This document shows, piece after piece, positions 16,406 through 25,022 of a stretch of DNA of 59,846 nucleotides. Source of the DNA: Gemmatimonadota bacterium (GTDB lineage Bacteria > Latescibacterota > UBA2968); the NCBI GenBank assembly GCA_009838845.1, contig VXRD01000149.1:1-59846 (forward strand), in the 5' to 3' direction. How positions within the stretch are numbered: the first letter of the stretch is position 1; the number at the start of each line of letters is the position of its first letter. The position numbers and the translations under genes are program-made. Under the pieces are notes generated by a model. The model was not told the origin of the DNA, did not search any database, and was given only the letters and a program-made list of their open reading frames with translations.

Positions 16406-17154
16406 TACCCTTCCTCTATTTTGAAATGCCTGTAGAAGTGCTGAATGTCGCATTCAGGCCGCAAAACCTCGTAGGTAAAGCAACGTTCGCATTCTTCAGG
16501 TGAGTCGGATATGGCGATTGCAGTTTGGAACCGGGTAATCGCCTCAATATCCGGGCGAAACCCGCCGCGCAGAAATTGACCCCACAGTGCCCAGAACTCA
16601 AGCTCATATCCAACAGACTTGGCCGAAGCGAGGTACTCCGGTGGAAACAGACGGCGATAGGCATCGATGTTGTAGAGCCACGAGCCTCCGCGCACGGTTT
16701 CTGCCTCCGGATGCTTCTCCCTTACGTCTCGAAGAAGACAGGTTAGCTCATGACGTCTGACACCGACACGTTCAAGGCTCAGAGCGCCCTTCCCAGAAGT
16801 GTCGGCGTTACGAAAGTGAAGACGGAGCCTGGGTTCATTCCGGAAAGGGTAGCTATACCAGAAGCACCCAAAGCCGTCCTGGGCATTGATTGGCAGTTCA
16901 TCTTTCTCGCGTTCGAGATAGTGGTCGTAGGCCCAGCGATCCGGCTCACTCGTATTTCGTAGTCCTTTCAAAAAGCTCTGCCAGGCCTCACTTTCTTGCG
17001 CTGTCTCCTTTGTGACCCGAATGTTCAAAAGTGTCCGAAGCATTGTGCAGTCGATCAGGGTGTCTTCCAGGGGGCTGTGAGATAATTCGGACATCCGTCT
17101 GGCAAAGGCCAGCTGGACCGAGATGAACTCATATGGTAGGCTGAGTTTGGGCAT
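16405..17154 (-). CDS. Protein of unknown function coupled to the MFS exporter
   Basis: This 249-residue soluble protein matches no family I recognise. Visible marks are a conserved-looking GGSWLYNIDAYRRLFP near residue 155, several aromatic pairs (FWYSYPFRN, WALWGQFLRG) and two Cys close together (CERCF) near the end. There is no signal peptide or membrane segment. It directly precedes and overlaps the MFS gene, so a modifying enzyme or regulator for the exported compound is plausible. Function is open. Confidence 0.6.
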   Translation of the reverse strand: MPKLSLPYEFISVQLAFARRMSELSHSPLEDTLIDCTMLRTLLNIRVTKETAQESEAWQSFLKGLRNTSEPDRWAYDHYLEREKDELPINAQDGFGCFWYSYPFRNEPRLRLHFRNADTSGKGALSLERVGVRRHELTCLLRDVREKHPEAETVRGGSWLYNIDAYRRLFPPEYLASAKSVGYELEFWALWGQFLRGGFRPDIEAITRFQTAIAISDSPEECERCFTYEVLRPECDIQHFYRHFKIEEG

Positions 17155-17451
17155 TTGTTGTTAGTCTCTGGAGTAGTGGTTGGAGTCGGGATGACGCAAG
17201 CTTAGGGGCTTTTTATTTAAGAATTTTCACAGATTTTAAAAGGTAAATGGGATACTACGCCGACAGAATGTCTCCTCCGATACCGGTCATTTCCAGCGAA
17301 ATTTTCTCTATGCTCAAGTATACTGAACGAACTTGAGCTTCTTGTTGTGCGTTGCCTCCACCTCACCAACAGAACGCGGTACGGCAGAATCCATAGGCAC
17401 CCAGGTACACGCGCGGAGTATCGGAGGCTGAAGACATTCTGCCATCCTTTC
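17155..17451. other. Gene-free interval
   Basis: No frame in these 297 bp looks coding; an 89-codon open stretch overlapping it on the minus strand has no family likeness and no ribosome-binding site. A GTTAGTC resembling a core site lies at the left end. No terminator or repeat is clear. Confidence 0.5.
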
Positions 17452-17814
17452 TTAAGTCTGCATGAGGATTTCAACTCGATTCCCAAAAGGATCCCGAAAT
17501 TCGAAGCGATCGATGCCGGAAATTGCGATGGATTTTTCTATCTCGACGCCCGCCTCAGCAAGCAGAGACCTCCAAAAAGAGATGTCTGTCACCTCGTAGG
17601 CCAGGTGTGCCTTGGTAGCCAGCCGATCCACGCCTTCTTCGATTCCTACGTGAACCTGGCGATCACCGACTTGCAACCACAATCCACCTCGGGCCTTAAG
17701 CGATTCCGGCTTCTCGATTTCGGGTAACCCTAAAATGCCGCAATAGAACTCCCTCGCAGCATCCTCAGCGCCCCTGGGTACCGTAATCTGTGCGTGGTGT
17801 AAGCTCTTAATCAT
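17452..17814 (-). CDS. VOC-family (glyoxalase/dioxygenase-fold) protein, cassette gene
   Basis: Starting at 17814, after GGAAAGGGAA, gives 120 residues with the vicinal-oxygen-chelate pattern: SLHHAQITVP at the N-terminus, REFYCGILGLPEIEKP, and RFEFRDPFGNRVEIL at the C-terminus. The His of HHAQ and the Glu of VEIL are the usual metal ligands. Members include glyoxalases, fosfomycin and bleomycin resistance proteins and dioxygenases; this one is unassigned. Its start lies 36 bp after the GTTACAC core of attC-like site 3, as expected of a cassette gene. Confidence 0.8.
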   Translation of the reverse strand: MIKSLHHAQITVPRGAEDAAREFYCGILGLPEIEKPESLKARGGLWLQVGDRQVHVGIEEGVDRLATKAHLAYEVTDISFWRSLLAEAGVEIEKSIAISGIDRFEFRDPFGNRVEILMQT

Positions 17815-17849
17815 TTCCCTTTCCAGCCTAAGATGCGAATCCGGTTTGC

Positions 17850-17938
17850 GTGTAACGTTCTCGCGGGTTGCGAACCTGCGAGCGGGTTGCTGAAGACCAT
17901 GGCGCAAATGCGCCACAGCGCAAGTGGACCTGTTATAT
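17850..17938 (-). other. attC-like recombination site 3
   Basis: On the minus strand the site opens with ATATAAC and closes with GTTACAC. It contains two hairpins, CTCGC/GCGAG enclosing GGTT/AACC, and TGGCGCA/TGCGCCA. It shares TAACGTT, TTGCGAACC, GCG and AGCGGGTTGC in order with site 2. It sits between the stop of the methyltransferase (17982) and the start of the VOC gene. Confidence 0.65.
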
Positions 17939-17981
17939 GCCTGTGGCAGGTTTGGATCTCATAAGAAACAGTACGGGGAGA

Positions 17982-18767
17982 TCAGTGTCGGGTTTCTTCC
18001 GCCTTTCCGAAGCCTCCGTAGAGAGCGAACAGACCTTTCTTCCAAAGCACATCAACTCTCTCAAACCCGACTTTTGATAGCAGAGAGAGATGATGAGGAA
18101 TATCCAACGGAGAATCTTCTATCAAAGAGTTCTTCAGGATCGGCTCAACTCTATCTTCTGGAAAGTTCCGTCGAAGCAACTCAGCCCAATCTTCGAATCC
18201 AAGCATGGTCAGTTCTGCTTTTGAGCCGTGAACGTGGTCAAGACACAGAAAGCATCCGCCTGGCTTGATCCAATTGCGAATCCGTGCGTATAGACCCTCG
18301 TATTCCGATTCTAGTCTGCCATGACACAGCGCATACGATGAGACCACACAATCGAACGAATCGGCTTCAAGTTGTACGTCATCATCTGCGAACAAATCCC
18401 CGACAACGGTTCTGAACTCGGCACCGGTCTCTTCCAGCCGTCTCGCTGCTTCCGTCAGAAGCTTTTCCGATATATCCAAGAGCGTAATCTGGCTCTGGGG
18501 AAACCGACCCAAAACAAGCTTCGAGAGCCTGCCCGTTCCAGCTCCCAGGTCCAGAACGGAAGGGGCAGACGGAACAAGGGTGGCCATAGTTCGAAACAGG
18601 AGTTCGTGCGTGTATTGGAAGTCGGGTGAGACCTTGCTCGCATTTGAAAAAAAATTGAAAGCGTCGGGCACATCTCGAAACCCCTGGTTAACTTGCTCCC
18701 GCGTTTTCTTGACGGCAATTCCTTGATCCAGCATATCCCGAATCTCTGAAAACGCACGATCGTCCAT
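17982..18767 (-). CDS. SAM-dependent methyltransferase (cassette gene)
   Basis: The 261-residue protein has motif I LDLGAGTGR, motif II LLDISEKLL, the acidic VVGDLFADDD and motif IV DCVVSSYALCH, a class I methyltransferase of the Methyltransf_25/12 kind. The start at 18767 follows GGAGAT. A longer frame to 18845 overlaps the GNAT gene and is less likely. It is not closely similar to the methyltransferase at 5167. It is followed by attC-like site 3, giving a gene-plus-attC unit. The substrate is unknown. Confidence 0.85.
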   Translation of the reverse strand: MDDRAFSEIRDMLDQGIAVKKTREQVNQGFRDVPDAFNFFSNASKVSPDFQYTHELLFRTMATLVPSAPSVLDLGAGTGRLSKLVLGRFPQSQITLLDISEKLLTEAARRLEETGAEFRTVVGDLFADDDVQLEADSFDCVVSSYALCHGRLESEYEGLYARIRNWIKPGGCFLCLDHVHGSKAELTMLGFEDWAELLRRNFPEDRVEPILKNSLIEDSPLDIPHHLSLLSKVGFERVDVLWKKGLFALYGGFGKAEETRH

Positions 18768-18822
18768 TTTGGATCTCCAAATGTCTCTAGGGTTTTGCTG
18801 TGTCTCCGCCTTTCCTGCATGC

Positions 18823-19230
18823 TCAGTCACACGCTTGCTGCTCAAAGTTCCTCACGATCATTCCAGGAGCTTTCTCGAATCCAAGTCTCTCGTAGAATCT
18901 CTGGACCTGCTGGTCACAGATCAGGTCAATCATGTAGAGATCTTTGAGCTTTCGAACCATGCGTCTGACCAGCTCAGATCCGATGCCTTTCCCTTGCCAT
19001 TCCGGCAGCATCTCAAGATGTGGGATATAGGCGCACGAAACACCGTCCGATATGGCACTGATGAAGCCAATCACCTTCCCCTCAGAAGAAACTGCAAGAA
19101 CCACGTAGTCGCTTCCCTGTAGGATTCTTAGATGCGTCTCGGGAGAGGGAGGGTTAGGCCATCCGACAAAGAACCCCTTTAGATTGTCTGATCCGATCCC
19201 GTCGGTAGTGTCTTGATATGTAATCTGCAT
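18823..19230 (-). CDS. GNAT-family N-acetyltransferase
   Basis: The 135-residue enzyme has motif A as LPEWQGKGIGSELVRRM and motif B as QQVQRFYERLGF. VIGFISAISDG is the central strand pair. Size and motifs fit small-molecule acetyltransferases. A 61-bp copy of the DNA around its motif A reappears as a relic at 43577. It lies 31 bp after the VOC gene and is probably cotranscribed with it and with the methyltransferase. Confidence 0.85.
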   Translation of the reverse strand: MQITYQDTTDGIGSDNLKGFFVGWPNPPSPETHLRILQGSDYVVLAVSSEGKVIGFISAISDGVSCAYIPHLEMLPEWQGKGIGSELVRRMVRKLKDLYMIDLICDQQVQRFYERLGFEKAPGMIVRNFEQQACD

Positions 19231-19260
19231 ATAGCATTTATCCTCTGGTGTATCACTTCG

Positions 19261-19620
19261 CTAATCCTTGCCGGTTCGTGGTTCACCACCAAAACGGAGC
19301 AGGTTGCCGTCCAAATCTACGACATGCAACTCGCAAGCCCAGGGATTATCGATCAACTCTCCTCTTATGTGCGCACCTGACGATGTAAGCTCATGATAAA
19401 GTCCTTCAATGTCTTCGACGCCTATCCAAACCGTACCATGTGCCTCGCCGACTGGATTTGCACTGAGATATATCGTCCAATCATCTCGACTCACGGATGC
19501 AAACGAACCGTCGTGCGTCCAATCCACCCTGAAACCCAAAGCGTTCTGATAGTATTCCAGGCTGCTGTCAAAGTCTGAGCAGCTGAGAATCGGGATTATG
19601 ACTTCTACCATCTTGTGCAT
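19261..19620 (-). CDS. VOC-family protein, bleomycin-resistance-like
   Basis: Starting at 19620, six bases after GGAGG, gives 119 residues: PILSCSDFDSSLEYYQNALGF, then HGTVWIGVEDIEGLYHEL, then ELHVVDLDGNLLRFG. This is the beta-alpha-beta-beta-beta arrangement of small bleomycin-binding or glyoxalase-like proteins. In the dimeric antibiotic-binding members the protein only sequesters the drug; metal ligands are not obvious here. It lies between the GNAT and phosphoesterase genes in one run. Confidence 0.8.
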   Translation of the reverse strand: MHKMVEVIIPILSCSDFDSSLEYYQNALGFRVDWTHDGSFASVSRDDWTIYLSANPVGEAHGTVWIGVEDIEGLYHELTSSGAHIRGELIDNPWACELHVVDLDGNLLRFGGEPRTGKD

Positions 19621-19680
19621 GAGAACCTCCAATTTTACCCTGTAAGTATGTTTCAACAGCAATCCCAGGTGCGGAGGTCT

Positions 19681-20529
19681 CTAAGAAGCTGTTTTGAAGG
19701 TGTTGGGTTTGGTGGGTCCGAGCATTTCTTTTAGAGAGACCGAATGCTCCTTGACAATCATCCTATCCGCATGAAGGGTGACAAAGTTGAAGCAAGGCGG
19801 GTGCTCTTCGTCAAAGTTCACTTCCTGTTCATTGGGCCAATAGTTGAGTTGGCAAAAGGTGCTGCCTACACTGATATAGGCAATGCCATCCTTGTGGATA
19901 TGGGTCCCCCGATGAACATGACCGAAGAAAACACCTCGGAGACGCTCTCTTGCAGGCAACAGTGCTTCATGCAATTCAGTACCATTAAGCATGCCCACGT
20001 CTCTAGAATACCACTTGGAATCCAAATCGAGGGGCGAGTGATGCATAAAAACAGTCAACGAGCCGTTCTGCTGGCTAACCTCCGCGCGAACAAAATCAAG
20101 CTGATCTTCTGTTACTTTACCAAAGTGACCGGCCTCTTCGTATGGCTGCTGGGTATCTAACACCAGAAACCGTTCGCCCTGATATGAGAAGCGATAGCAG
20201 TTCAGGTCTGAATTGGATAGTACATCCTCTTTAGGACCCATTGTTAGATGCACGCGCATATAATCACGCGTGTCATGATTGCCTGTTACAAAGTAGGTCG
20301 GGACGTTGATTTGAGAAAATGCTTCTGCCGCGAGTTCGTAGGCGACCTCAGTATTATGATTCGCTACATCCCCTGTATGAATCACAAATTGGGGTCGCGT
20401 CGGCAGGCTGTTTATAGCTTCAAGGACCCGCAATAGATTACGGAATGGATTGTTGCCTAACGCGACCCAATCTCTCAAATGTCCTAAGTGTGTGTCACTG
20501 ATATGGACGAAATGCAGGGGATCTGCCAT
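19681..20529 (-). CDS. Calcineurin-like metallophosphoesterase
   Basis: The 282-residue protein has all metal-binding motifs of the family in order: HISDTHLGH, HTGDVANHN, TGNHDTRD, FMHHSPLD and FGHVHRGTH. This matches Icc/CpdA-type phosphodiesterases, which hydrolyse cyclic nucleotides or phosphoesters. The start at 20529 is fixed by a perfect AGGAGG. The open frame continues upstream without a stop through the remains of a sulfotransferase gene, but the strong internal site shows that translation starts here. Confidence 0.85.
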   Translation of the reverse strand: MADPLHFVHISDTHLGHLRDWVALGNNPFRNLLRVLEAINSLPTRPQFVIHTGDVANHNTEVAYELAAEAFSQINVPTYFVTGNHDTRDYMRVHLTMGPKEDVLSNSDLNCYRFSYQGERFLVLDTQQPYEEAGHFGKVTEDQLDFVRAEVSQQNGSLTVFMHHSPLDLDSKWYSRDVGMLNGTELHEALLPARERLRGVFFGHVHRGTHIHKDGIAYISVGSTFCQLNYWPNEQEVNFDEEHPPCFNFVTLHADRMIVKEHSVSLKEMLGPTKPNTFKTAS

Positions 20530-21191
20530 GTTTTCCTCCTTTATCAGGGAGATGGGATCCAATGACTCATATTTGCCCTTTTCAGATTCCGAAGACACAC
20601 TCAAGCGTTCTGCTTGCTCGGCTCGGTAGCGGTCAATCCATTGGGCATTGAGGTCGTCAGCCAGACGCCTGTGGCGTGTCTGAATCTCGCGCCCGGGTGG
20701 TAGCTTGAGGCCGAGGAAGTCAAGGATGCCACAGGTCTCACCGACGGGATCGGTGGCAAGGTCTTCGTACCGCACAAGGTACGGCTGAATACCAACCGAA
20801 GCAAACCACGTCCGCCATGCTGCATTGTGCTCATTGATCATCTGAACCAACTTGCAGATCTGGTCGAAGTCGAACCTAGGTTCTTGTTCAGGCTGTTCCA
20901 AGCGGCAAACACGCCATTCTCGGTCCTGCCTGCAGCAAGGGCCGCTCGCGCGAATTCGGAATATTCAAAGACCTCATCAGACGAGTGGACAATGTCCCAT
21001 CGGGCGGCCCACATTTGCTCGTCGGGCTGGCGGAAGTATGACTCAGGACGACCCGCGACTTCCGTGGACGCCAGCAATCCACACAACAAGGTACTGCCTG
21101 TGCGTGGGGTGGCACAGATCAAGTACGAATCGGTGCGTCCCATCCGACGTACGCTTTCCTGCTTGCCTCTTGATCTCTCTGACTCTTTCAT
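20530..21191 (-). pseudogene. Decayed Stf0-type sulfotransferase gene
   Basis: The N-terminal piece (from about 21191) reads SYLICATPRTGSTLLC, the PAPS-binding 5'-PSB loop of Stf0 sulfotransferases, then AGRPESYFRQ. It runs out of frame near 20840. The C-terminal piece lies in another frame: FDQICKLVQMINEHNAAW, VRYEDLATDP and the closing WIDRYRAEQ. The middle, roughly 60-70 residues, is missing. So the gene has a deletion plus a frame change. The C-terminal piece runs in frame into the phosphoesterase gene. Stf0 enzymes sulfate trehalose in mycobacteria. Confidence 0.75.
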
Positions 21192-21201
21192 TGATTCTTC
21201 T

Positions 21202-21570
21202 TTACTCGCAGCGAAGAGCATCAACCGGATTCGCTCGCGCTTTCTTCCAGGCTTGAAATCCTACCGTCATCAGCGCAATCGCAAATGTGAATAGCCCGCT
21301 CATCACAAAAGGCATCACTCCCACGTCGATGCGATATACAAAATTTGCCAACCACTGGTTCATCGTCCAATAAGCCAGGGGACACGCAACCAGGTTGGCA
21401 AGGAGCACCAGCCATATAAACTCGCCTAAAATCATGAGCACCAGTCCGGATTCAGAAGCGCCCAGAACCTTACGAATGCCAATCTCTTTTGTGCGCTGTT
21501 CTACGCTAAAAGAGGTCAAGCCAAAGAGTCCCAGACAAGCCACGAAAATAGCGGGGTAAATTTCGTCCAA
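21202..21570 (-). pseudogene. C-terminal fragment of an FtsX/MacB-type permease
   Basis: These 122 residues align with the last 120 residues of the intact 828-residue permease at 46059: FVACLGLFGL, RTKEIGIRKVLGAS, and the ending ANPVDALR, with three membrane segments. The rest of the gene (about 680 codons) is gone, and the fragment begins right at the 3' end of the nucleotidyltransferase gene. It has no proper start. Confidence 0.8.
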
Positions 21571-21592
21571 TCTGTCTTCAGCTATGAAGGGA

Positions 21593-22636
21593 TCAAGAAT
21601 CTTCGATGGTTGGATGGACTTCCATGATCAATTGCGCAATCGCCATGGCACGTGGGATTGAAGCCTTGACTTGCTCGGTACGCGGGCCAAGGTCGCTAAG
21701 CGATTTGATGCCAAGATCGCCAAGTATATGTTCGAATCCAGGCCGAAATCGGTCCAGATAGGACGAAGCACCAATATGCTCAAAGGCTCTCAGGCAGCGA
21801 GCATATGTAGCGACGATCCAGAAGACCGATTCCCTGTGAAAGCTCTTGGTGATCAGTTCCTGCGTCCCGTTGATCAACTTGGGCCGTGAGGCCAGTTTGA
21901 TTTCTGACGAATAAGGAAAGGGCTTGTGGCAGACTTCACAGGCTACGTCAAAGACTTCAATGGCATTATGGAAGTGTGTCTGAGTTGTTACCGAATCAAA
22001 GTGATGCGATCCTTGCAACGTCAGTAGGAACTCGTAGAAATCGAGGTGTCCGTATTGGGACAATACTTCTCGTGCGGCCAAATACCGTTTCCTGATTGTT
22101 GGATTTCTGAGCGCCGCTGCCAAGATGATGTGGGTGGTGATACCGGCCGCCCACAGCCAGACGAGCACCTTGTCGAACTCACTGTCAAATTCACTGACGA
22201 AATTCACGTATTTCAGACAGTTTGCTCGCGCATCTTCAATCCGCTTCATCACCCAATGTCGTTTTGGAAAATTTCGGGATACTACGGCAGCCATCTCACA
22301 CAATTTATCTGATGCCCCAGGCAAGACATGTGGTAGCCGGAAACTATATCCGATACGGTAATCACTCAGCACACGCTCTAAAGGTTGTAGCCGAGTTACC
22401 GGCCAGAATCCACCCCCAATAATCACACCATCGTAATGGACCTCTTTGAGGGGATTTTCTGGCAAGGCATCCTCGAAAACCAGGGTCAGATCCAGATCAG
22501 AACTGATCGGAAACTCGGTATCATCAGGTGCCTCGGTGAGGGACCCGCGGAAAAATCCACCCATGAATCCCGGTAACTGGCTTGCATTCTCAGATACCCA
22601 TTCCCCTGCCAGTGCCTTTACTTCGCGAACCAACAT
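21593..22636 (-). CDS. Nucleotidyltransferase-fold protein
   Basis: The 347-residue protein has GSLTEAPDDTEFPISSDLDL near residue 33, the G-S and D-x-D signature of the polymerase-beta-like nucleotidyltransferase fold found in aminoglycoside and lincosamide nucleotidyltransferases. The C-terminal two thirds are helical and unassigned. The ATG at 22636 is seven bases after GAGG and preferred to one two codons upstream. It may modify a small molecule with AMP, but the substrate is unknown. Confidence 0.6.
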   Translation of the reverse strand: MLVREVKALAGEWVSENASQLPGFMGGFFRGSLTEAPDDTEFPISSDLDLTLVFEDALPENPLKEVHYDGVIIGGGFWPVTRLQPLERVLSDYRIGYSFRLPHVLPGASDKLCEMAAVVSRNFPKRHWVMKRIEDARANCLKYVNFVSEFDSEFDKVLVWLWAAGITTHIILAAALRNPTIRKRYLAAREVLSQYGHLDFYEFLLTLQGSHHFDSVTTQTHFHNAIEVFDVACEVCHKPFPYSSEIKLASRPKLINGTQELITKSFHRESVFWIVATYARCLRAFEHIGASSYLDRFRPGFEHILGDLGIKSLSDLGPRTEQVKASIPRAMAIAQLIMEVHPTIEDS

Positions 22637-22718
22637 CGACATTCCTCGTCATCGGGACGCCCCGGGAATTGGGGCAAGACTAATCGCCTACCAGACCAGT
22701 CCAATTTAAAACAGCTTC

Positions 22719-24788
22719 TCAATAAAATCGACCAAAATCTGGGAAACTGACTTCAAAAAGATACGCGAGTTTTGTAAACACAGCGCGTCCACCTGGGAGT
22801 CTATCAACAAACACAAAGTAGAAGTGGCTTTCTGGGGTGAACTCGTAGTCGAAGATTGCGTTGAAATTGTAGCTGATCTCATCTTGCAACCGTTCATCTA
22901 CGCGTTCAAAAAAAATGCGCCAACCGATCTTTTGGGTCAATTGATAGTTACTGCGGAGCCGGAAAATTAGCGTATTTCGATGTGTACGCCAAAAAAAATT
23001 ATCCAGGTCGAGATCAGCGGTCAATTTGCCAAAGAGGTTGACACCCGCAGAGAAGCTGGTAAATCGGTTGAATTCATCTCGACGGATTCCAAAGCGATTT
23101 GAAACCTCCAGGTGCCACCACGGTGCCTGGTAATCAATCAATGAGCCGATAAACCTGGTATCGAAAAGTTGACCGACTTCGCGAAGAGCGCCAAACCCAC
23201 CATAGGTAAAGAAATCAAATCGGCCAATATCAATATCAAAACGGAACTCACTCCGCCGTTCCCGCAGCAATTTTTGTGCATTGGTTTGATAAAAATGGCG
23301 CATATCAGCACCAAATGACTGCAAGAGATTCGCCTCTGGAAACTCGTGTCTGTACCTCACGCGAGCACGTCCCCGACGGAATGCCTCATCTTCAAGTCCC
23401 ATCTCATTTGGACGAAAACCGTCCTGAATCTCTTCAAACGCAATTTCGGTCAGCCAACCTTCATGAAGCCATTCCATCGCGGTGTGATGCGCCCGATGCG
23501 TTTCGCCATCCATGAAATCGACAGCATACTGCGACGTTACAGTCCAGTCTCGATGAAGTCCAAATCGACCATTGAGCGATAGGAGTGCCACATCTCGATC
23601 TGCCTGGTGTTTATGGATTCCCATTGCGCCGATGACAGTGCGCTCACCGATATCGTAATTAACCCGCCCGGCCAAAAGATTTGCCTGCTTTTTTTTATCC
23701 GCATCGTACCGATCGATCATTTTGCCGTAAGTATTGATGACCGCGAAATTAGAACCGCCAATTTTACCTGCTGTTTTTACACCAAAATCGATTTCTTGAA
23801 CGCGGCGGGTATAGAATAAATTGAGCGGCAGCCTGAACAGTTCAGCACCTTCCCTGAAGAATGGACGGCGTTCTGGGAGAGACAATTCCCGGTCACTTGA
23901 TATGTTAATTTGCGTCGGATCACTTTCCAATTGTGAAAAATCGGGATTGAAAGTCACATTCGAGGTGAGGTGCGTCGAGATCGGGAGAATCAGGTCTAAA
24001 CCACCATCGTGGTCATTGGAACGATTTTCTATTGCACGATAGGTCCCGTAGGGGAGAATACCGATCTTCTGCTCTGTTTTGATCTTTCCGAAATTCAATC
24101 CGGTCAAATCGCCAAACTCCGATACGCGCCCGAAAAAATCGGTGCGTGCCCACGAATAGGATTGACCATTTATCGGATGTGTCCGCCAAAAGTTGATTCC
24201 CCACGTCGTATTGTGTCGATTAAAACGGAGCATGCGAAACGGGATCTCAAATTCTGCGGTCCAGTGATTTTGGCGTTTTTTTATTTTCGATTTCCATTTT
24301 GCGTCCCAACTCAGGTCGAAGACACTCTCATTACTGACCCGCTCGTCCATCTGTGTGCCGAGTGTATTGATTCCAAAAACGTAGCAGTTGCGACGGTCGC
24401 GATAGGTATCAATCATCACTTCGATACAGTCATTCTGCCAGATCGCGGAATCCCGGCGAATTTTCGTTTCACGCAAACTCTTCATGTCTGGCTCATCGCA
24501 ATGTACGCCGATATAGAGCATGTGCTCATCGTACAAAATCCTGACTTCCGTGTTCAATTGCGCCGGATGGATGCTTCCCTCCTTTGCACGAAAGAAATTG
24601 GTTGCAATTTGGGCGCGTTGCCAGTCACTGTCTGTAAGTTCGCCATCAATAATGGGGGGATTATCCGTCCATGTGGCACTGATAGTACGCGTCGAGCTTT
24701 GCGTTTCAGCGAAAAGCGGTAGCGTCAGCAGCACAATTGGGACCCAAATTATCGCGCATGACCACCGTACCTGTTTGGCTTTCTCCAC
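22719..24788 (-). CDS. DUF5916 outer-membrane protein with CBM9-like domain
   Basis: The 689-residue protein has an N-terminal signal segment (CAIIWVPIVLLTLPLFA), then a CBM9-like beta-sandwich (PPIIDGELTDSDWQRA, then LYIGVHCDEPD and NDCIEVMIDTYRD, about residues 40-210). A long DUF5916 beta-barrel part with alternating strands ends in FPDFGRFY, an aromatic terminus as in outer-membrane proteins. The family is thought to bind or transport glycans at the outer membrane; this is inference from the CBM9-like domain. It stands alone between two spacers. Confidence 0.75.
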   Translation of the reverse strand: MEKAKQVRWSCAIIWVPIVLLTLPLFAETQSSTRTISATWTDNPPIIDGELTDSDWQRAQIATNFFRAKEGSIHPAQLNTEVRILYDEHMLYIGVHCDEPDMKSLRETKIRRDSAIWQNDCIEVMIDTYRDRRNCYVFGINTLGTQMDERVSNESVFDLSWDAKWKSKIKKRQNHWTAEFEIPFRMLRFNRHNTTWGINFWRTHPINGQSYSWARTDFFGRVSEFGDLTGLNFGKIKTEQKIGILPYGTYRAIENRSNDHDGGLDLILPISTHLTSNVTFNPDFSQLESDPTQINISSDRELSLPERRPFFREGAELFRLPLNLFYTRRVQEIDFGVKTAGKIGGSNFAVINTYGKMIDRYDADKKKQANLLAGRVNYDIGERTVIGAMGIHKHQADRDVALLSLNGRFGLHRDWTVTSQYAVDFMDGETHRAHHTAMEWLHEGWLTEIAFEEIQDGFRPNEMGLEDEAFRRGRARVRYRHEFPEANLLQSFGADMRHFYQTNAQKLLRERRSEFRFDIDIGRFDFFTYGGFGALREVGQLFDTRFIGSLIDYQAPWWHLEVSNRFGIRRDEFNRFTSFSAGVNLFGKLTADLDLDNFFWRTHRNTLIFRLRSNYQLTQKIGWRIFFERVDERLQDEISYNFNAIFDYEFTPESHFYFVFVDRLPGGRAVFTKLAYLFEVSFPDFGRFY

Positions 24789-25022
24789 CGTTTTTGCCTC
24801 CTGATCTGGGTATTACAAGTCATAAGGGTGAGGAAGACAAGGTTCATGTGGTTTAGACAAATGGAAGGGGGTTTAGGTTTTCCGACCGGGCTATTGAGGA
24901 AAAGTTAGCAATTGAGGATATTGCTTTTTGTGCGCGATTTAGCGGGGTGGGATTTGGGAGTTGTTTTTGTCATCAGTGAAGAAATAGAGGGACAGCCGTC
25001 ACACCCTTCTATTTTTTGTCTT
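24789..25022. other. Gene-free interval
   Basis: These 234 bp lie between the DUF5916 gene and the end of trpD and hold no convincing frame. The part before trpD (around 25000-25022) keeps the sequence also found next to the trpD relic at 6150. No terminator hairpin is evident. Confidence 0.4.

Noticed and set aside
17217-17486. Minus-strand open frame of 89 codons
   Set aside because: It overlaps the VOC gene end, has low-complexity composition and no ribosome-binding site.
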